Source: Secundilactobacillus hailunensis
Lineage (GTDB): Bacteria; Bacillota; Bacilli; Lactobacillales; Lactobacillaceae
NCBI RefSeq assembly: GCF_005405185.1
Contig: NZ_BJDO01000001.1
Location: 1-60,040, forward strand
Length of the DNA: 60,040 bases
Direction: 5' to 3'
In this document: one piece after another, positions 45,916 to 53,913 of the stretch
How positions within the stretch are numbered: position 1 is the stretch's first letter
Layout: every line of letters begins with the position of its first letter
The notes under the pieces: generated by a model
Told to the model about the DNA's origin: nothing
The model's database searches: none
What the model saw: the letters and a program-made list of their open reading frames with translations, nothing else
Made by a program: the position numbers and the translations under genes

Positions 45916-45944
45916 TTGTAACCACGGGCTATTTGTCGTATGAT
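45916..45944 (+). promoter_or_regulatory. Promoter of the mevalonate operon
   Basis: TTGTAA (45916-45921), a 17-bp spacer and TATGAT (45939-45944) lie about 80 bp before the mvk start. A second TATAAT at 45803-45808 lacks a good -35. Otherwise the 356-bp gap to dinG holds nothing I can name. Confidence 0.6.
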
Positions 45945-46023
45945 ACCATGTGTTTCTAAGCATTCAAAACAAGACTAATTTAACTTTAAAACTAAGATTA
46001 ACTATTTGAGGGGAGCAGTTACA

Positions 46024-46971
46024 GTGGAGACACCGGTCAGTGGCAACAGTCACGCAAAAATCATATTAATTGGTGAACACAGTGTGGTTTATCAGCAGCC
46101 TGCAATTGCACTGCCCTTACCTGCCGTGCGTGAAACCGTCACTTTAGCTCTGCGCCCAGATGGTGTGCAGCAGCTGATCAGCCGCTATTACACGGGCAAC
46201 CGGCAGTCAGCTCCTGCACAATTACACGGTATCAATGAATTAATTGATGACCTATTAGCGCGGTTTGAAACTCAAAATGTCGGTTTTGACCTCACCATTA
46301 ACAGCCATTTACCGGCTGAACGCGGCATGGGTTCATCAGCCGCTACCGCAGTGGCTATCATCCGCGCCCTGTACCGTTTTTTCAAACGGCCACTCTCCCA
46401 CGCTCAATTATTAGCAGATGCCAATATTTCAGAAAAAATTATCCACGGTAATCCCAGCGGCATCGATGTCGCAACGGCCAGCGCCAGCAATCCGATCTGG
46501 TTCGTAACTGGCACGCAGCCGGTCACCCTGCCCTTTCACCTGCACGGCTATTTAATCATTGCAGACAGCGGGGTTCATGGTCAAACCGGCTTAGCCGTGA
46601 AGGCCGTGGCCCAATTACGAACCGCTGACCCGCAGTCCGCTAATCATGCGATCAAAGATCTTGGTCAATTAACGTACGCCGCTAAGAACGCACTGGCGAC
46701 TGACCGACTAACCGAATTGGGCACGATTTTTGATCTCGCTCAGATTCAATTAACCCAGCTTGGCGTTAGTCATCCGCGGTTAGACGAAATGATTACGGTC
46801 GCTAAGCAAAATGGTGCGCTGGGCGCCAAATTAACTGGCGGCGGCATGGGTGGCTGCATGATCTGCCTGGCAGAAAACGAGGCCACCGCCACCAAGATTC
46901 GTTTAGCCTTAGCCAATCACGGTGTGGCCCAATCTTGGGTTCAGCCCTTAAAAAGTGAGGAAACCAAATAA
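46024..46971 (+). CDS. mvk: Mevalonate kinase
   Basis: 315 residues, GHMP kinase. Start is GTG at 46024 with GAGGGGAG eight bases upstream; the TTG at 46006 lies in front of that site. Motifs: KIILIGEHSVVYQQPA, the ATP loop ERGMGSSAATAVA, and the C-terminal LTGGGMGGC. It phosphorylates mevalonate in the pathway to isopentenyl diphosphate. It is first of four genes, and its stop overlaps the mvaD start by one base. Confidence 0.96.
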   Translation: METPVSGNSHAKIILIGEHSVVYQQPAIALPLPAVRETVTLALRPDGVQQLISRYYTGNRQSAPAQLHGINELIDDLLARFETQNVGFDLTINSHLPAERGMGSSAATAVAIIRALYRFFKRPLSHAQLLADANISEKIIHGNPSGIDVATASASNPIWFVTGTQPVTLPFHLHGYLIIADSGVHGQTGLAVKAVAQLRTADPQSANHAIKDLGQLTYAAKNALATDRLTELGTIFDLAQIQLTQLGVSHPRLDEMITVAKQNGALGAKLTGGGMGGCMICLAENEATATKIRLALANHGVAQSWVQPLKSEETK

Positions 46972-47957
46972 TGGCAATCACAGATCACCCCATTACCGCT
47001 AAAGCCCATACCAACATCGCTTTAGTAAAGTACTGGGGAAAATTAGACGAACAGCTGATCATTCCGCAAAATGATAGCTTATCGATCACACTGGATGAAT
47101 TTTACACCCAAACAGCGGTGCAATTTGATCCGAATTTAGCGGCAGATGAAGTCGTGTTTGATGATCAGATTTTATCCACTACTGATAGTCACAGAGTGCG
47201 AACCTTTTTAGATCAGGTCCGCGCTTTAGCCCACATCGATTATCGGGCAAAAGTGACTACGCAAAATTTCGTACCGACCGCTGCTGGATTAGCATCTTCA
47301 GCCTCTGGGTTTGCTGCTTTGGCAGGAGCTGCCAGTCGCGCAGCTGGACTTAACTTAAACCGCCGAGATTTGTCTCGGCTTGCACGGCGCGGCTCCGGTT
47401 CAGCTACCCGCTCCATTTTCGGGGGCTTTGTCGCCTGGCAGCAGGGTCATGACGATGCCACTTCCTACGCCTATCCCATCGATGAACAGCCAACTTGGGA
47501 TATTGCAGTGGTGGCCTTAGTTTTGACCGCCAAGCAAAAGAAAATCTCCAGCCGAGTCGGAATGAAACGCGCCGTTGAAACCAGCCCCTTTTATCCGGCT
47601 TGGGTCACTGCCAGTCAGGCTGATTTTAAGACGATGAAGACCGCCATTGAAACGCAGAATTTTGACTTACTTGGACATACGTCCGAACAAAACGCCATGC
47701 GTATGCACGCTTTGACCCTAAGTTCTGATCCAACCTTTACATACTTTAACGCGGATTCACTGAAGGCGATGAAGATGGTCACCGACCTTCGTTTGCGAGG
47801 AATACCGTGTTACTTTACAATGGATGCTGGTCCCAACGTCAAAATCATTTGCCACGGCAACGATGCCAAGCACATTGCTCAGCATTTTCAAACAGCATTT
47901 GGTCAGGATCACGTGCTCGTTACCCGACCCGGTGCGGGTATTTCAATTTCAGATTAA
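46971..47957 (+). CDS. mvaD: Diphosphomevalonate decarboxylase
   Basis: 328 residues, GHMP fold. AHTNIALVKYWGK at the N-terminus, PTAAGLASSASGFAAL for ATP/phosphate, and SGSATRSIFGGFVAW with the catalytic region are diagnostic. It converts mevalonate-5-diphosphate to isopentenyl diphosphate. It begins in the TAATG overlap with mvk and is third in the chemical order although second in the operon. Confidence 0.96.
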   Translation: MAITDHPITAKAHTNIALVKYWGKLDEQLIIPQNDSLSITLDEFYTQTAVQFDPNLAADEVVFDDQILSTTDSHRVRTFLDQVRALAHIDYRAKVTTQNFVPTAAGLASSASGFAALAGAASRAAGLNLNRRDLSRLARRGSGSATRSIFGGFVAWQQGHDDATSYAYPIDEQPTWDIAVVALVLTAKQKKISSRVGMKRAVETSPFYPAWVTASQADFKTMKTAIETQNFDLLGHTSEQNAMRMHALTLSSDPTFTYFNADSLKAMKMVTDLRLRGIPCYFTMDAGPNVKIICHGNDAKHIAQHFQTAFGQDHVLVTRPGAGISISD

Positions 47958-48035
47958 AAATTTAAAGTAATTAATGATTTAATTTATCAATTAGCAGTGA
48001 GTACCTTTAGCCTGCTAGTGAAAGGACATGATGTT

Positions 48036-49109
48036 TTGATTTCTGTGAAAGCCCCAGGCAAACTTTATATTGCGGGTGAATACGCCGTCGTTGAGACTGG
48101 TTTCCCCGCGATCATCGTTGCTCTGGATCAATTTGTAACGGTGACGATTCAATCAGCTGATCAAATTGGCAGTATTGTTTCCAGCCAATATCAGGAGAAT
48201 TCCATTTATTGGCGTCGTGAAGAGGGTAAAATGGTTTTTGACAACCGTGATAACCCCTTCCACTATATCTTATCAGCTATTAAAGTAACTGAAGATTACG
48301 CCAAAACAGTGGGAAAGGACTTAGGTATTTACCACTTAACCGTAGAAAGCGACCTGGATAGTAAGGATGGCCGGAAATACGGCTTAGGTTCTTCAGCCGC
48401 CGTGACTGTGGCTACGATCAAAGCACTCTGTGAATTTTACGCCCTGCCAGTTGACCATGATAAATTATTTAAACTGGCTGCTATTGCCCACTTCCACGTA
48501 CAGGGCAACGGTTCTTTAGGGGATATTGCTGCCAGCGTCTATGGTGGCTGGATCGCCTACCGTTCATTTGACCGCGACTGGTTAAAATTAGCCGAAAAGA
48601 GCTATAATTTTGCTGAATTGCTGGACATGGATTGGCCAGGGCTCGACATTGAGTTACTGACGCCACCGAAGAGCTTAAAGCTACTCGTTGGCTGGACGGG
48701 TTCGCCGGCCTCCACTTCTCATTTAGTGGACCGGGTCGCACTTAATAAAGCCAAGCGCCAGCAAGCCTACCAGGATTTTCTCAATCACAGTCAGGCCTGT
48801 TTGAAACGAATGATTGCCGGTTTTCGCAACCAGGACCTGCACGCCATTCAGACTGAAATTGCGATTAATCGCAAATTACTGAACGAACTGGATCAATTTA
48901 CCCACGCCCACATTGAGACACCACTACTAACGAAACTGTGTGACATTGCTGAAGAATTTGGCGGCATTGCCAAAACTTCCGGTGCCGGTGGCGGTGATTG
49001 CGGCATTGCAATCATTGACTCACATAAAAAGTTAAACCAGTTAATTGAAAAATGGGCCGCCAACCAGATTATTCCCTTAAGTTTTAACGTGCATCACGTC
49101 AAGGAGTGA
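48036..49109 (+). CDS. mvaK2: Phosphomevalonate kinase
   Basis: 357 residues. The start is TTG at 48036, nine bases after AAAGGA, giving MISVKAPGKLYIAGEYAVVE; the frame open from a GTG at 47997 has no site. KYGLGSSAAVTVATIKAL is the ATP loop and KTSGAGGGDCGIA the C-terminal glycine motif. It phosphorylates phosphomevalonate. The stop is followed 4 nt later by fni, whose ribosome binding site lies over the pmk end. Confidence 0.95.
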   Translation: MISVKAPGKLYIAGEYAVVETGFPAIIVALDQFVTVTIQSADQIGSIVSSQYQENSIYWRREEGKMVFDNRDNPFHYILSAIKVTEDYAKTVGKDLGIYHLTVESDLDSKDGRKYGLGSSAAVTVATIKALCEFYALPVDHDKLFKLAAIAHFHVQGNGSLGDIAASVYGGWIAYRSFDRDWLKLAEKSYNFAELLDMDWPGLDIELLTPPKSLKLLVGWTGSPASTSHLVDRVALNKAKRQQAYQDFLNHSQACLKRMIAGFRNQDLHAIQTEIAINRKLLNELDQFTHAHIETPLLTKLCDIAEEFGGIAKTSGAGGGDCGIAIIDSHKKLNQLIEKWAANQIIPLSFNVHHVKE

Positions 49110-49113
49110 TAAA

Positions 49114-50154
49114 ATGACTTCGCAACAGTCCCACCGTAAGGATGAACACGTGTCGTTAGCTGAAAAATTCCACCAGCCGGTTGCCGACAGCAGTTTTAAT
49201 CAAGTGCGGATCCTCCATCAGAGCCTCCCAGAACTGGGCTTATCTGACGTGGACACTAGCACCATCTTTGAGGGTCATAAACTAGCCTACCCAATTCTGA
49301 TTGAAGCCATGACCGGTGGCAGTGAACAGACTGGTCGGCTGAACGCACAAATTGCGCGGTTAGCTGCCGCAACTCACCTGCCGATGGCTGTGGGCTCTCA
49401 GAGTGTCGCTTTGAAACAACCGGAATTAGCCCCAACCTTTTCCGTAGTGCGGCAATATAATCCTGATGGCCTGGTGATTGCTAACGTCGGTGCCGGTCAT
49501 AGTGTGGCTGATGCGCAGGCAGTGGTTGAAATGGTTGCGGCCGATGCGCTGCAGATCCATATCAATGCCGCTCAAGAAATTATCATGCCGGAGGGTGACC
49601 GGGAATTTTACTGGTTAGATCAGCTGGCAGCCATCGTTGCTAAACTTGATCTGCCCGTCATCGTGAAGGAAGTCGGCTTTGGCATGACGGCTAAAACGGT
49701 GCAAAAATTAATGGGCATCGGCGTTAACAACGTTGATTTAAGTGGCCGTGGCGGTACCAGTTTTGCTAAAATTGAAAACTTTCGCCGCCCCGAAAAGGAG
49801 ATGGCCTACCTCGATAACTGGGGGCTGACCACCACCGAATCATTACTTGAGATGCGCAAATTATCAACACGGCCGTGGATCTTTGCCAGCGGTGGTATCA
49901 AAACCCCGCTGGATGCCATTAAAGCCCTAGCTTTAGGAGCAGACGCGGCTGGCATGGCAGGTGAAGTGTTACACCACTTGATCACCACTGACTACGCGAC
50001 CACGGAAGATTGGTTACGTCATTGGCTGCAAGGGTTTAAACAACTGATGCTGCTGACTGGCAGCCAAACCGTTAAGGACCTACGCAAGCAATCAATGGTC
50101 TTTTCCCCGGAGCTAGAGTCATTTGCCCGGCAAAGATTCATTTCACTTGAATAA
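49114..50154 (+). CDS. fni: Type 2 isopentenyl-diphosphate delta-isomerase
   Basis: 346 residues, FMN-dependent TIM barrel. HRKDEHV at the start, IEAMTGGSEQTGRLN, the GRGGTSFAKIE loop and the FASGGIKTPLDAIKALALGADAAG phosphate-binding end are typical. It interconverts IPP and DMAPP using reduced FMN. AAGGAG lies in the last codons of pmk. It is last in the mevalonate operon and followed by a terminator. Confidence 0.96.
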   Translation: MTSQQSHRKDEHVSLAEKFHQPVADSSFNQVRILHQSLPELGLSDVDTSTIFEGHKLAYPILIEAMTGGSEQTGRLNAQIARLAAATHLPMAVGSQSVALKQPELAPTFSVVRQYNPDGLVIANVGAGHSVADAQAVVEMVAADALQIHINAAQEIIMPEGDREFYWLDQLAAIVAKLDLPVIVKEVGFGMTAKTVQKLMGIGVNNVDLSGRGGTSFAKIENFRRPEKEMAYLDNWGLTTTESLLEMRKLSTRPWIFASGGIKTPLDAIKALALGADAAGMAGEVLHHLITTDYATTEDWLRHWLQGFKQLMLLTGSQTVKDLRKQSMVFSPELESFARQRFISLE

Positions 50155-50166
50155 CTTTAGGATAAA

Positions 50167-50205
50167 AAAGAAATCGTAAGCTTTAAGTTTACGATTCCTT
50201 TTTAT
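50167..50205 (+). terminator. Terminator of the mevalonate operon
   Basis: aatcgtaa/ttacgatt core, extended by further pairs, with a loop of about nine bases and then CCTTTTTAT, 13 bp after fni. Confidence 0.75.
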
Positions 50206-50232
50206 TATGGGTTGGTTTTATGATATTGATAT

Positions 50233-50249
50233 ATAAGTTAAAGTAACTT
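50233..50249. repeat. Second copy of the ataagttaaagtaactt 17-mer
   Basis: Exact match to the core of the palindrome at 38809-38835 (arms AAGTTA/TAACTT around AAG). It lies between two convergent genes and their terminators, which is unusual for an operator. Confidence 0.6.
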
Positions 50250-50270
50250 TTGTCAGCTTAACATTCTCAT

Positions 50271-50299
50271 AAAAAAAGCAGCCCTTTAAATCAGGCTGC
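50271..50299 (-). terminator. Terminator of the rRNA m5C methyltransferase gene
   Basis: gcagcc/ggctgc stem with a 10-nt loop is followed by seven U on the minus strand, 13 bp after the stop. Confidence 0.8.
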
Positions 50300-50311
50300 C
50301 TACTTAAGTCT

Positions 50312-51664
50312 TTAATGAACGTTAAACCTTAATCCCTTAGGAAAGAAGTTTTTAACCGTCTGATTAACCGCCTTACCAAACGCCACTGGCTGCTCGTTAC
50401 AGAACAGCCGGACCCAGCCCTTTTTAAGGGGTAAATCCGCTTTGGTGAAAATGTCACCATGGACGACTTGTTTCCAGTCATCCTCTGAAATTTCGGTTTC
50501 ATACTTAAACTGACCGGGGCGTAATGCCAACGCCATGGCGTAGCTCGGTTCAAAGCGGTTCTTTTTAAGGGTCCCCAAATGCAGCCCTGGCCGAACGACT
50601 TTTAACCCCCTGAGTGACGGTGTACCAGCCGGCAATAAGTACAGTTGATCACCAAATGCCACTAAGCGATGCGAATCCACCTTAAAGTTTAAGTATTGAT
50701 CAGCAAATGCTTCAAATAAATTGGATTGGTCACGGGAAACGTTAGAGGGCTGTTGATGGTACTTTGTCACTCTGCCAATGGCTTCCTTCAATTTCAGCTT
50801 GGCAACAAAGTGACCTTCACCACGCATTAAATGCGGGAACAGTCGCGCAGCTCCCTTCAAAGCTGGATCACCATTGCCCCACTCTGGCTTGGCATCAATG
50901 ATTCCGGCCGTTTTTTGAATCGGCACCACTTCAAACTGCGGGTAAGTTTCCAGCAGCCAAGAAATCATCTGCTCGTCTTCTTCAGGTGCAAAGGTACACG
51001 TCGAGTAAACCAGTTCACCGCCCGGCTTAAGGACCTTCACCGCTTCAGTGAGAATTTCGCGTTGCCGTTTAGCACAGGTTGCCGGATAATCGGGGGTCCA
51101 ATAGCTAACAGCATCTGGATCTTTTCGGAACATCCCTTCACCCGAACACGGTGCATCCACTAAAACTTGGTCGAAGAAAGTGGGAAAGGCTTTCGCAATC
51201 GCCGCTGGGTCTTCATTGAGCACCAAGGTGTTACTTAACCCGAAGCGTTCCGCATTTTCTGCCAGTACTTTTGCCCGTTTCGGCATGATCTCGTTGCTGA
51301 CTAGTAACCCCGTCTGCTGCAAAAAGCTGCTGAGATGGGTTGTTTTGCCTCCGGGAGACGCACACAGATCGAGCACGCGCATGCCTTCACTGGGATGGGC
51401 AACTTCCCCCACAAACATTGCGCTGGGCTCCTGACTGTATACGGCACCGGATTGATGGTCCAGCGTGTGGCCGCTGACTTTACCGTAATACCCCCATTTG
51501 GTGTAGGGTACCGGATCCGTTAAATCAAGGTCAGCCGGAGTTGGCCGCAAAGGATTGATTCGAAAACCGCTATTTTCTGATTGATCGAAGCTAGCAAAGA
51601 AGGCTGGCGCTTGATCACCAAGTAAGTGTTGATATTTAGTTTTAAATGCTGCTGGTAATTCCAT
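50312..51664 (-). CDS. rsmF: rRNA (cytosine-C5-)-methyltransferase, RsmF-like
   Basis: 450 residues. An N-terminal helical piece is followed by a Nop2/Sun methyltransferase core (LDLCASPGGKTTHLS, DAPCSGEGMFRK with one catalytic Cys, STCTFAPEEDE with the other) and a C-terminal RsmF-type extension with a PUA-like end (about 290-450). It methylates cytosine in 16S rRNA, in Gram-positives often at more than one site. AAAGGG lies before the ATG. It stands alone with its own terminator. Confidence 0.92.
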   Translation of the reverse strand: MELPAAFKTKYQHLLGDQAPAFFASFDQSENSGFRINPLRPTPADLDLTDPVPYTKWGYYGKVSGHTLDHQSGAVYSQEPSAMFVGEVAHPSEGMRVLDLCASPGGKTTHLSSFLQQTGLLVSNEIMPKRAKVLAENAERFGLSNTLVLNEDPAAIAKAFPTFFDQVLVDAPCSGEGMFRKDPDAVSYWTPDYPATCAKRQREILTEAVKVLKPGGELVYSTCTFAPEEDEQMISWLLETYPQFEVVPIQKTAGIIDAKPEWGNGDPALKGAARLFPHLMRGEGHFVAKLKLKEAIGRVTKYHQQPSNVSRDQSNLFEAFADQYLNFKVDSHRLVAFGDQLYLLPAGTPSLRGLKVVRPGLHLGTLKKNRFEPSYAMALALRPGQFKYETEISEDDWKQVVHGDIFTKADLPLKKGWVRLFCNEQPVAFGKAVNQTVKNFFPKGLRFNVH

Positions 51665-51850
51665 AATCTATCCCTTTCATTACGCAAAATTAACTGAAAA
51701 AAGTATACCTTTTCAAAGCCTAATGGTCAATTCAAATCACCCTTGAACCCGTCAGTATGACGCGAGACATTCTTGCCCTAGTCCCCTTGATTGTGGTAAA
51801 TTAGGTTTATTAATCTGCAAAAACTAATCAACAAGAACGGATGTGTAATC

Positions 51851-52660
51851 TTGAATCAAAAATTAATCGCACTAGACCTAGATGGCACGACCTTAAACAA
51901 TGAAGCTAAACTCTCTCAAAAAACAATCGCTACCATTCGGGCAGCTATTAAAGCCGGTCACATTGTCAGTATTGTCACTGGCCGACCGAACCGACTTTCG
52001 CAAAACTACTATGACCAATTAGGGCTAACATCCCCAATGATCAACTTCAATGGTAGTTTGGGTCACGTCCCGCATAAACACTGGCAGTATGAATACCAGT
52101 ATACCTTTGATCGCAATATCGTCTTTGACCTACTGAAACATCAGCAAGAGTTTAACATCTACATGATTGCTGCAGAAGGTAAGCACCTGTTTTTAGCACA
52201 CCAAACGACATCCACTCAAGTGGGCTTCTTCCCCACTGTGTTAACCCACGATCAGCAGTTGAGTCCCACTACGTTGACCCAAAACCCAACCAGTATGACG
52301 ATTGCGGTTGACCGGCCACTGCAGAAAAAGCTGCAAGCCTACATTGAAACCCATTTCGGTAACGACGTCGATGTGGCGCCTTGGGGCGGTCCCAACAGCG
52401 TCCTCGAAATTGGCACTAAGGGTGTCCAGAAAGCGGTTGGCCTAGAACGTCTGGCTAATTACTATCAGATCGACCGTCAAAACGTGATCGCCTTTGGTGA
52501 CGAACATAACGACAACGAAATGATTGCTTATGCTGGTCAAGGGGTGGCTATGAGTAACGCCACTGATAAATTAAAGGCCATTGCCGACGATGTAACGGCC
52601 CTCAATAATGATCAGGACGGAATGGCTGACTACCTCGCTAAAACATTGAAATTAGCTTAA
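51851..52660 (+). CDS. Cof-type HAD-IIB family phosphatase
   Basis: 269 residues. Motif I DLDGTTLNNE (nucleophile Asp), motif II SIVTGR, and motif III/IV with GTKGVQKAVGLERL and AFGDEHNDNEM; the cap lies between about 85 and 190. These cytosolic enzymes dephosphorylate sugar phosphates, FMN or PLP, and the substrate is not predictable. The start is TTG (GGATG upstream, weak). A very long hairpin follows the stop. Confidence 0.9.
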   Translation: MNQKLIALDLDGTTLNNEAKLSQKTIATIRAAIKAGHIVSIVTGRPNRLSQNYYDQLGLTSPMINFNGSLGHVPHKHWQYEYQYTFDRNIVFDLLKHQQEFNIYMIAAEGKHLFLAHQTTSTQVGFFPTVLTHDQQLSPTTLTQNPTSMTIAVDRPLQKKLQAYIETHFGNDVDVAPWGGPNSVLEIGTKGVQKAVGLERLANYYQIDRQNVIAFGDEHNDNEMIAYAGQGVAMSNATDKLKAIADDVTALNNDQDGMADYLAKTLKLA

Positions 52661-52681
52661 ACTAAAATAATGAAGCTGTGA

Positions 52682-52784
52682 CAAAACTCGGTAGATTCCA
52701 GAATTTAACCCCAAAAATGCTTGTTCCGGCGAACTTTTTCGGGACAAGCATTTTTGGGGTTAAATGGCCGGAATCTGAGTTTTG
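52682..52784. repeat. ~100-bp near-palindrome (giant hairpin) between the HAD and helveticin-like genes
   Basis: Arms 52682-52727 and 52741-52784 pair around a 13-nt loop (ggcgaactttttc). The inner 28 bases (atttaaccccaaaaatgctt and onward) are almost perfect; a 3-4 nt mismatch and a small bulge interrupt the outer part (agattcc, caaaactc). It is three to four times longer than the other terminators here. It could terminate the HAD gene, but its size suggests a mobile palindromic unit (MITE or BIME-like). Short frames across it are artefacts of the repeat. Confidence 0.8.
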
Positions 52785-52911
52785 GCACGCGATTAGACTA
52801 TATTGAAGTATTGAATAAATAGACACTTTCTTGCTATCTTCAGTTAAGAAGTCAGTTGAAATACTTACCAATATCGACTTATGTCACGGGCTCTATTTAA
52901 GTAGATGCTTC

Positions 52912-53814
52912 TTACTTCCAAAGCGTTTTTTCAACACGCTGAATGGTGTTCAGGTAGTTCCCGTTTGCTTGGTGCTGTGACTGAACGAAATACACGTATT
53001 TACCCAGTAGTGAGATACCCGTTAGCGCCGTATTTTCCGGTAACTGGTCGATTGGCTGATCATGAAAACCGTTTTTCAGTAACCAAAAGCCCTTGCTGAC
53101 GGCATGTTCGTCGCCATAACTTTTAGTTGCGTAGAGCGCTCTGCCGTTTGAAAAACTAATACTTTGAATACTGCCGATCGTTTCGGGTGCCAGCTGCTTA
53201 ACTTTAGGCTTAAAGGATTGGTAGACCGTGGCTATCATTTTTAGATCACCCGCTTCAATGGTCGTTTGACCATGAGCCGTCAGCTGCCAGAGTAAGTGAT
53301 TCATCTGCGCCATATTATAGACCGTCCCCTGCAAGTGCTGGCCTCGATCTAACACCATGACAGCCAGTTCACTACGATCACTGGATAAGGCTGAAACCGC
53401 ACCAATAACTGGACCTGGCAGCGCTGTACCAGTAATGTTGGCACTTTCTAAATGGGTCATCTTAAAGATCTCTGGCTGCTGGTCTTTAGTAGCCGTATCA
53501 ACACTCACACGCCATAGCTCAGGGGCGTTCAGCTGGCCACTGGCATCAGTTGGCTGACCGCACAGCAACAAGCTTAATTTGGGTGCGCTGGTAATCAGTG
53601 CTAAACTATGCACGTTAACCAAGTTAGACAGGGTAATCTGCGTCTTTAAATCAGCTGAAGCACTAGCTGTCGAATCATCTAAATGACACGCCGTAATCAC
53701 CGTAGCTTGCTTAACCGTTTGCGCAACGTAGCTTGTCTGATGGTCAATACAAAAAGCGGTCACGGGCGATTGGTGTGCTAATCCCTGGATCGTATAGGCT
53801 AAAGTTGACTGCAT
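52912..53814 (-). CDS. Helveticin J-like (class III bacteriocin-like) protein
   Basis: 300 residues; the ATG at 53814 has AAGGAG nine bases upstream. No signal peptide or membrane helix. The protein is a series of beta-rich repeats (GAVSALSSDRSELAVMVLD, GSIQSISFSNGRALYATKSY, LTGISLLGKYVYFVQSQ) whose order and spacing resemble helveticin J (compare its AEAAVSPDYTKFLIATVE and YDLDNDGNIYISSQ segments). Helveticin-like proteins are heat-labile bacteriocins or stress/surface proteins in lactobacilli. The match is remembered, not computed, and the beta-propeller-like pattern alone would fit other families. Divergent from the metallophosphoesterase gene; no immunity gene seen. Confidence 0.5.
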   Translation of the reverse strand: MQSTLAYTIQGLAHQSPVTAFCIDHQTSYVAQTVKQATVITACHLDDSTASASADLKTQITLSNLVNVHSLALITSAPKLSLLLCGQPTDASGQLNAPELWRVSVDTATKDQQPEIFKMTHLESANITGTALPGPVIGAVSALSSDRSELAVMVLDRGQHLQGTVYNMAQMNHLLWQLTAHGQTTIEAGDLKMIATVYQSFKPKVKQLAPETIGSIQSISFSNGRALYATKSYGDEHAVSKGFWLLKNGFHDQPIDQLPENTALTGISLLGKYVYFVQSQHQANGNYLNTIQRVEKTLWK

Positions 53815-53913
53815 TTCAAAAAACTCCTTTTCTTTACAGGTGTTTATCAAGCATCTATATAATCATTAACATAATTATACCATAAGAATTTAAAACAAAT
53901 GGCGGTGACAAAA

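Noticed and set aside
50831-51163. 110-codon plus-strand frame
   Set aside because: Antisense to the rsmF catalytic core motifs, no ribosome binding site.
52662-52871. 69-codon minus-strand frame across the giant hairpin
   Set aside because: The frame is open because of the inverted repeat; half of it is stem sequence, with no conserved features.
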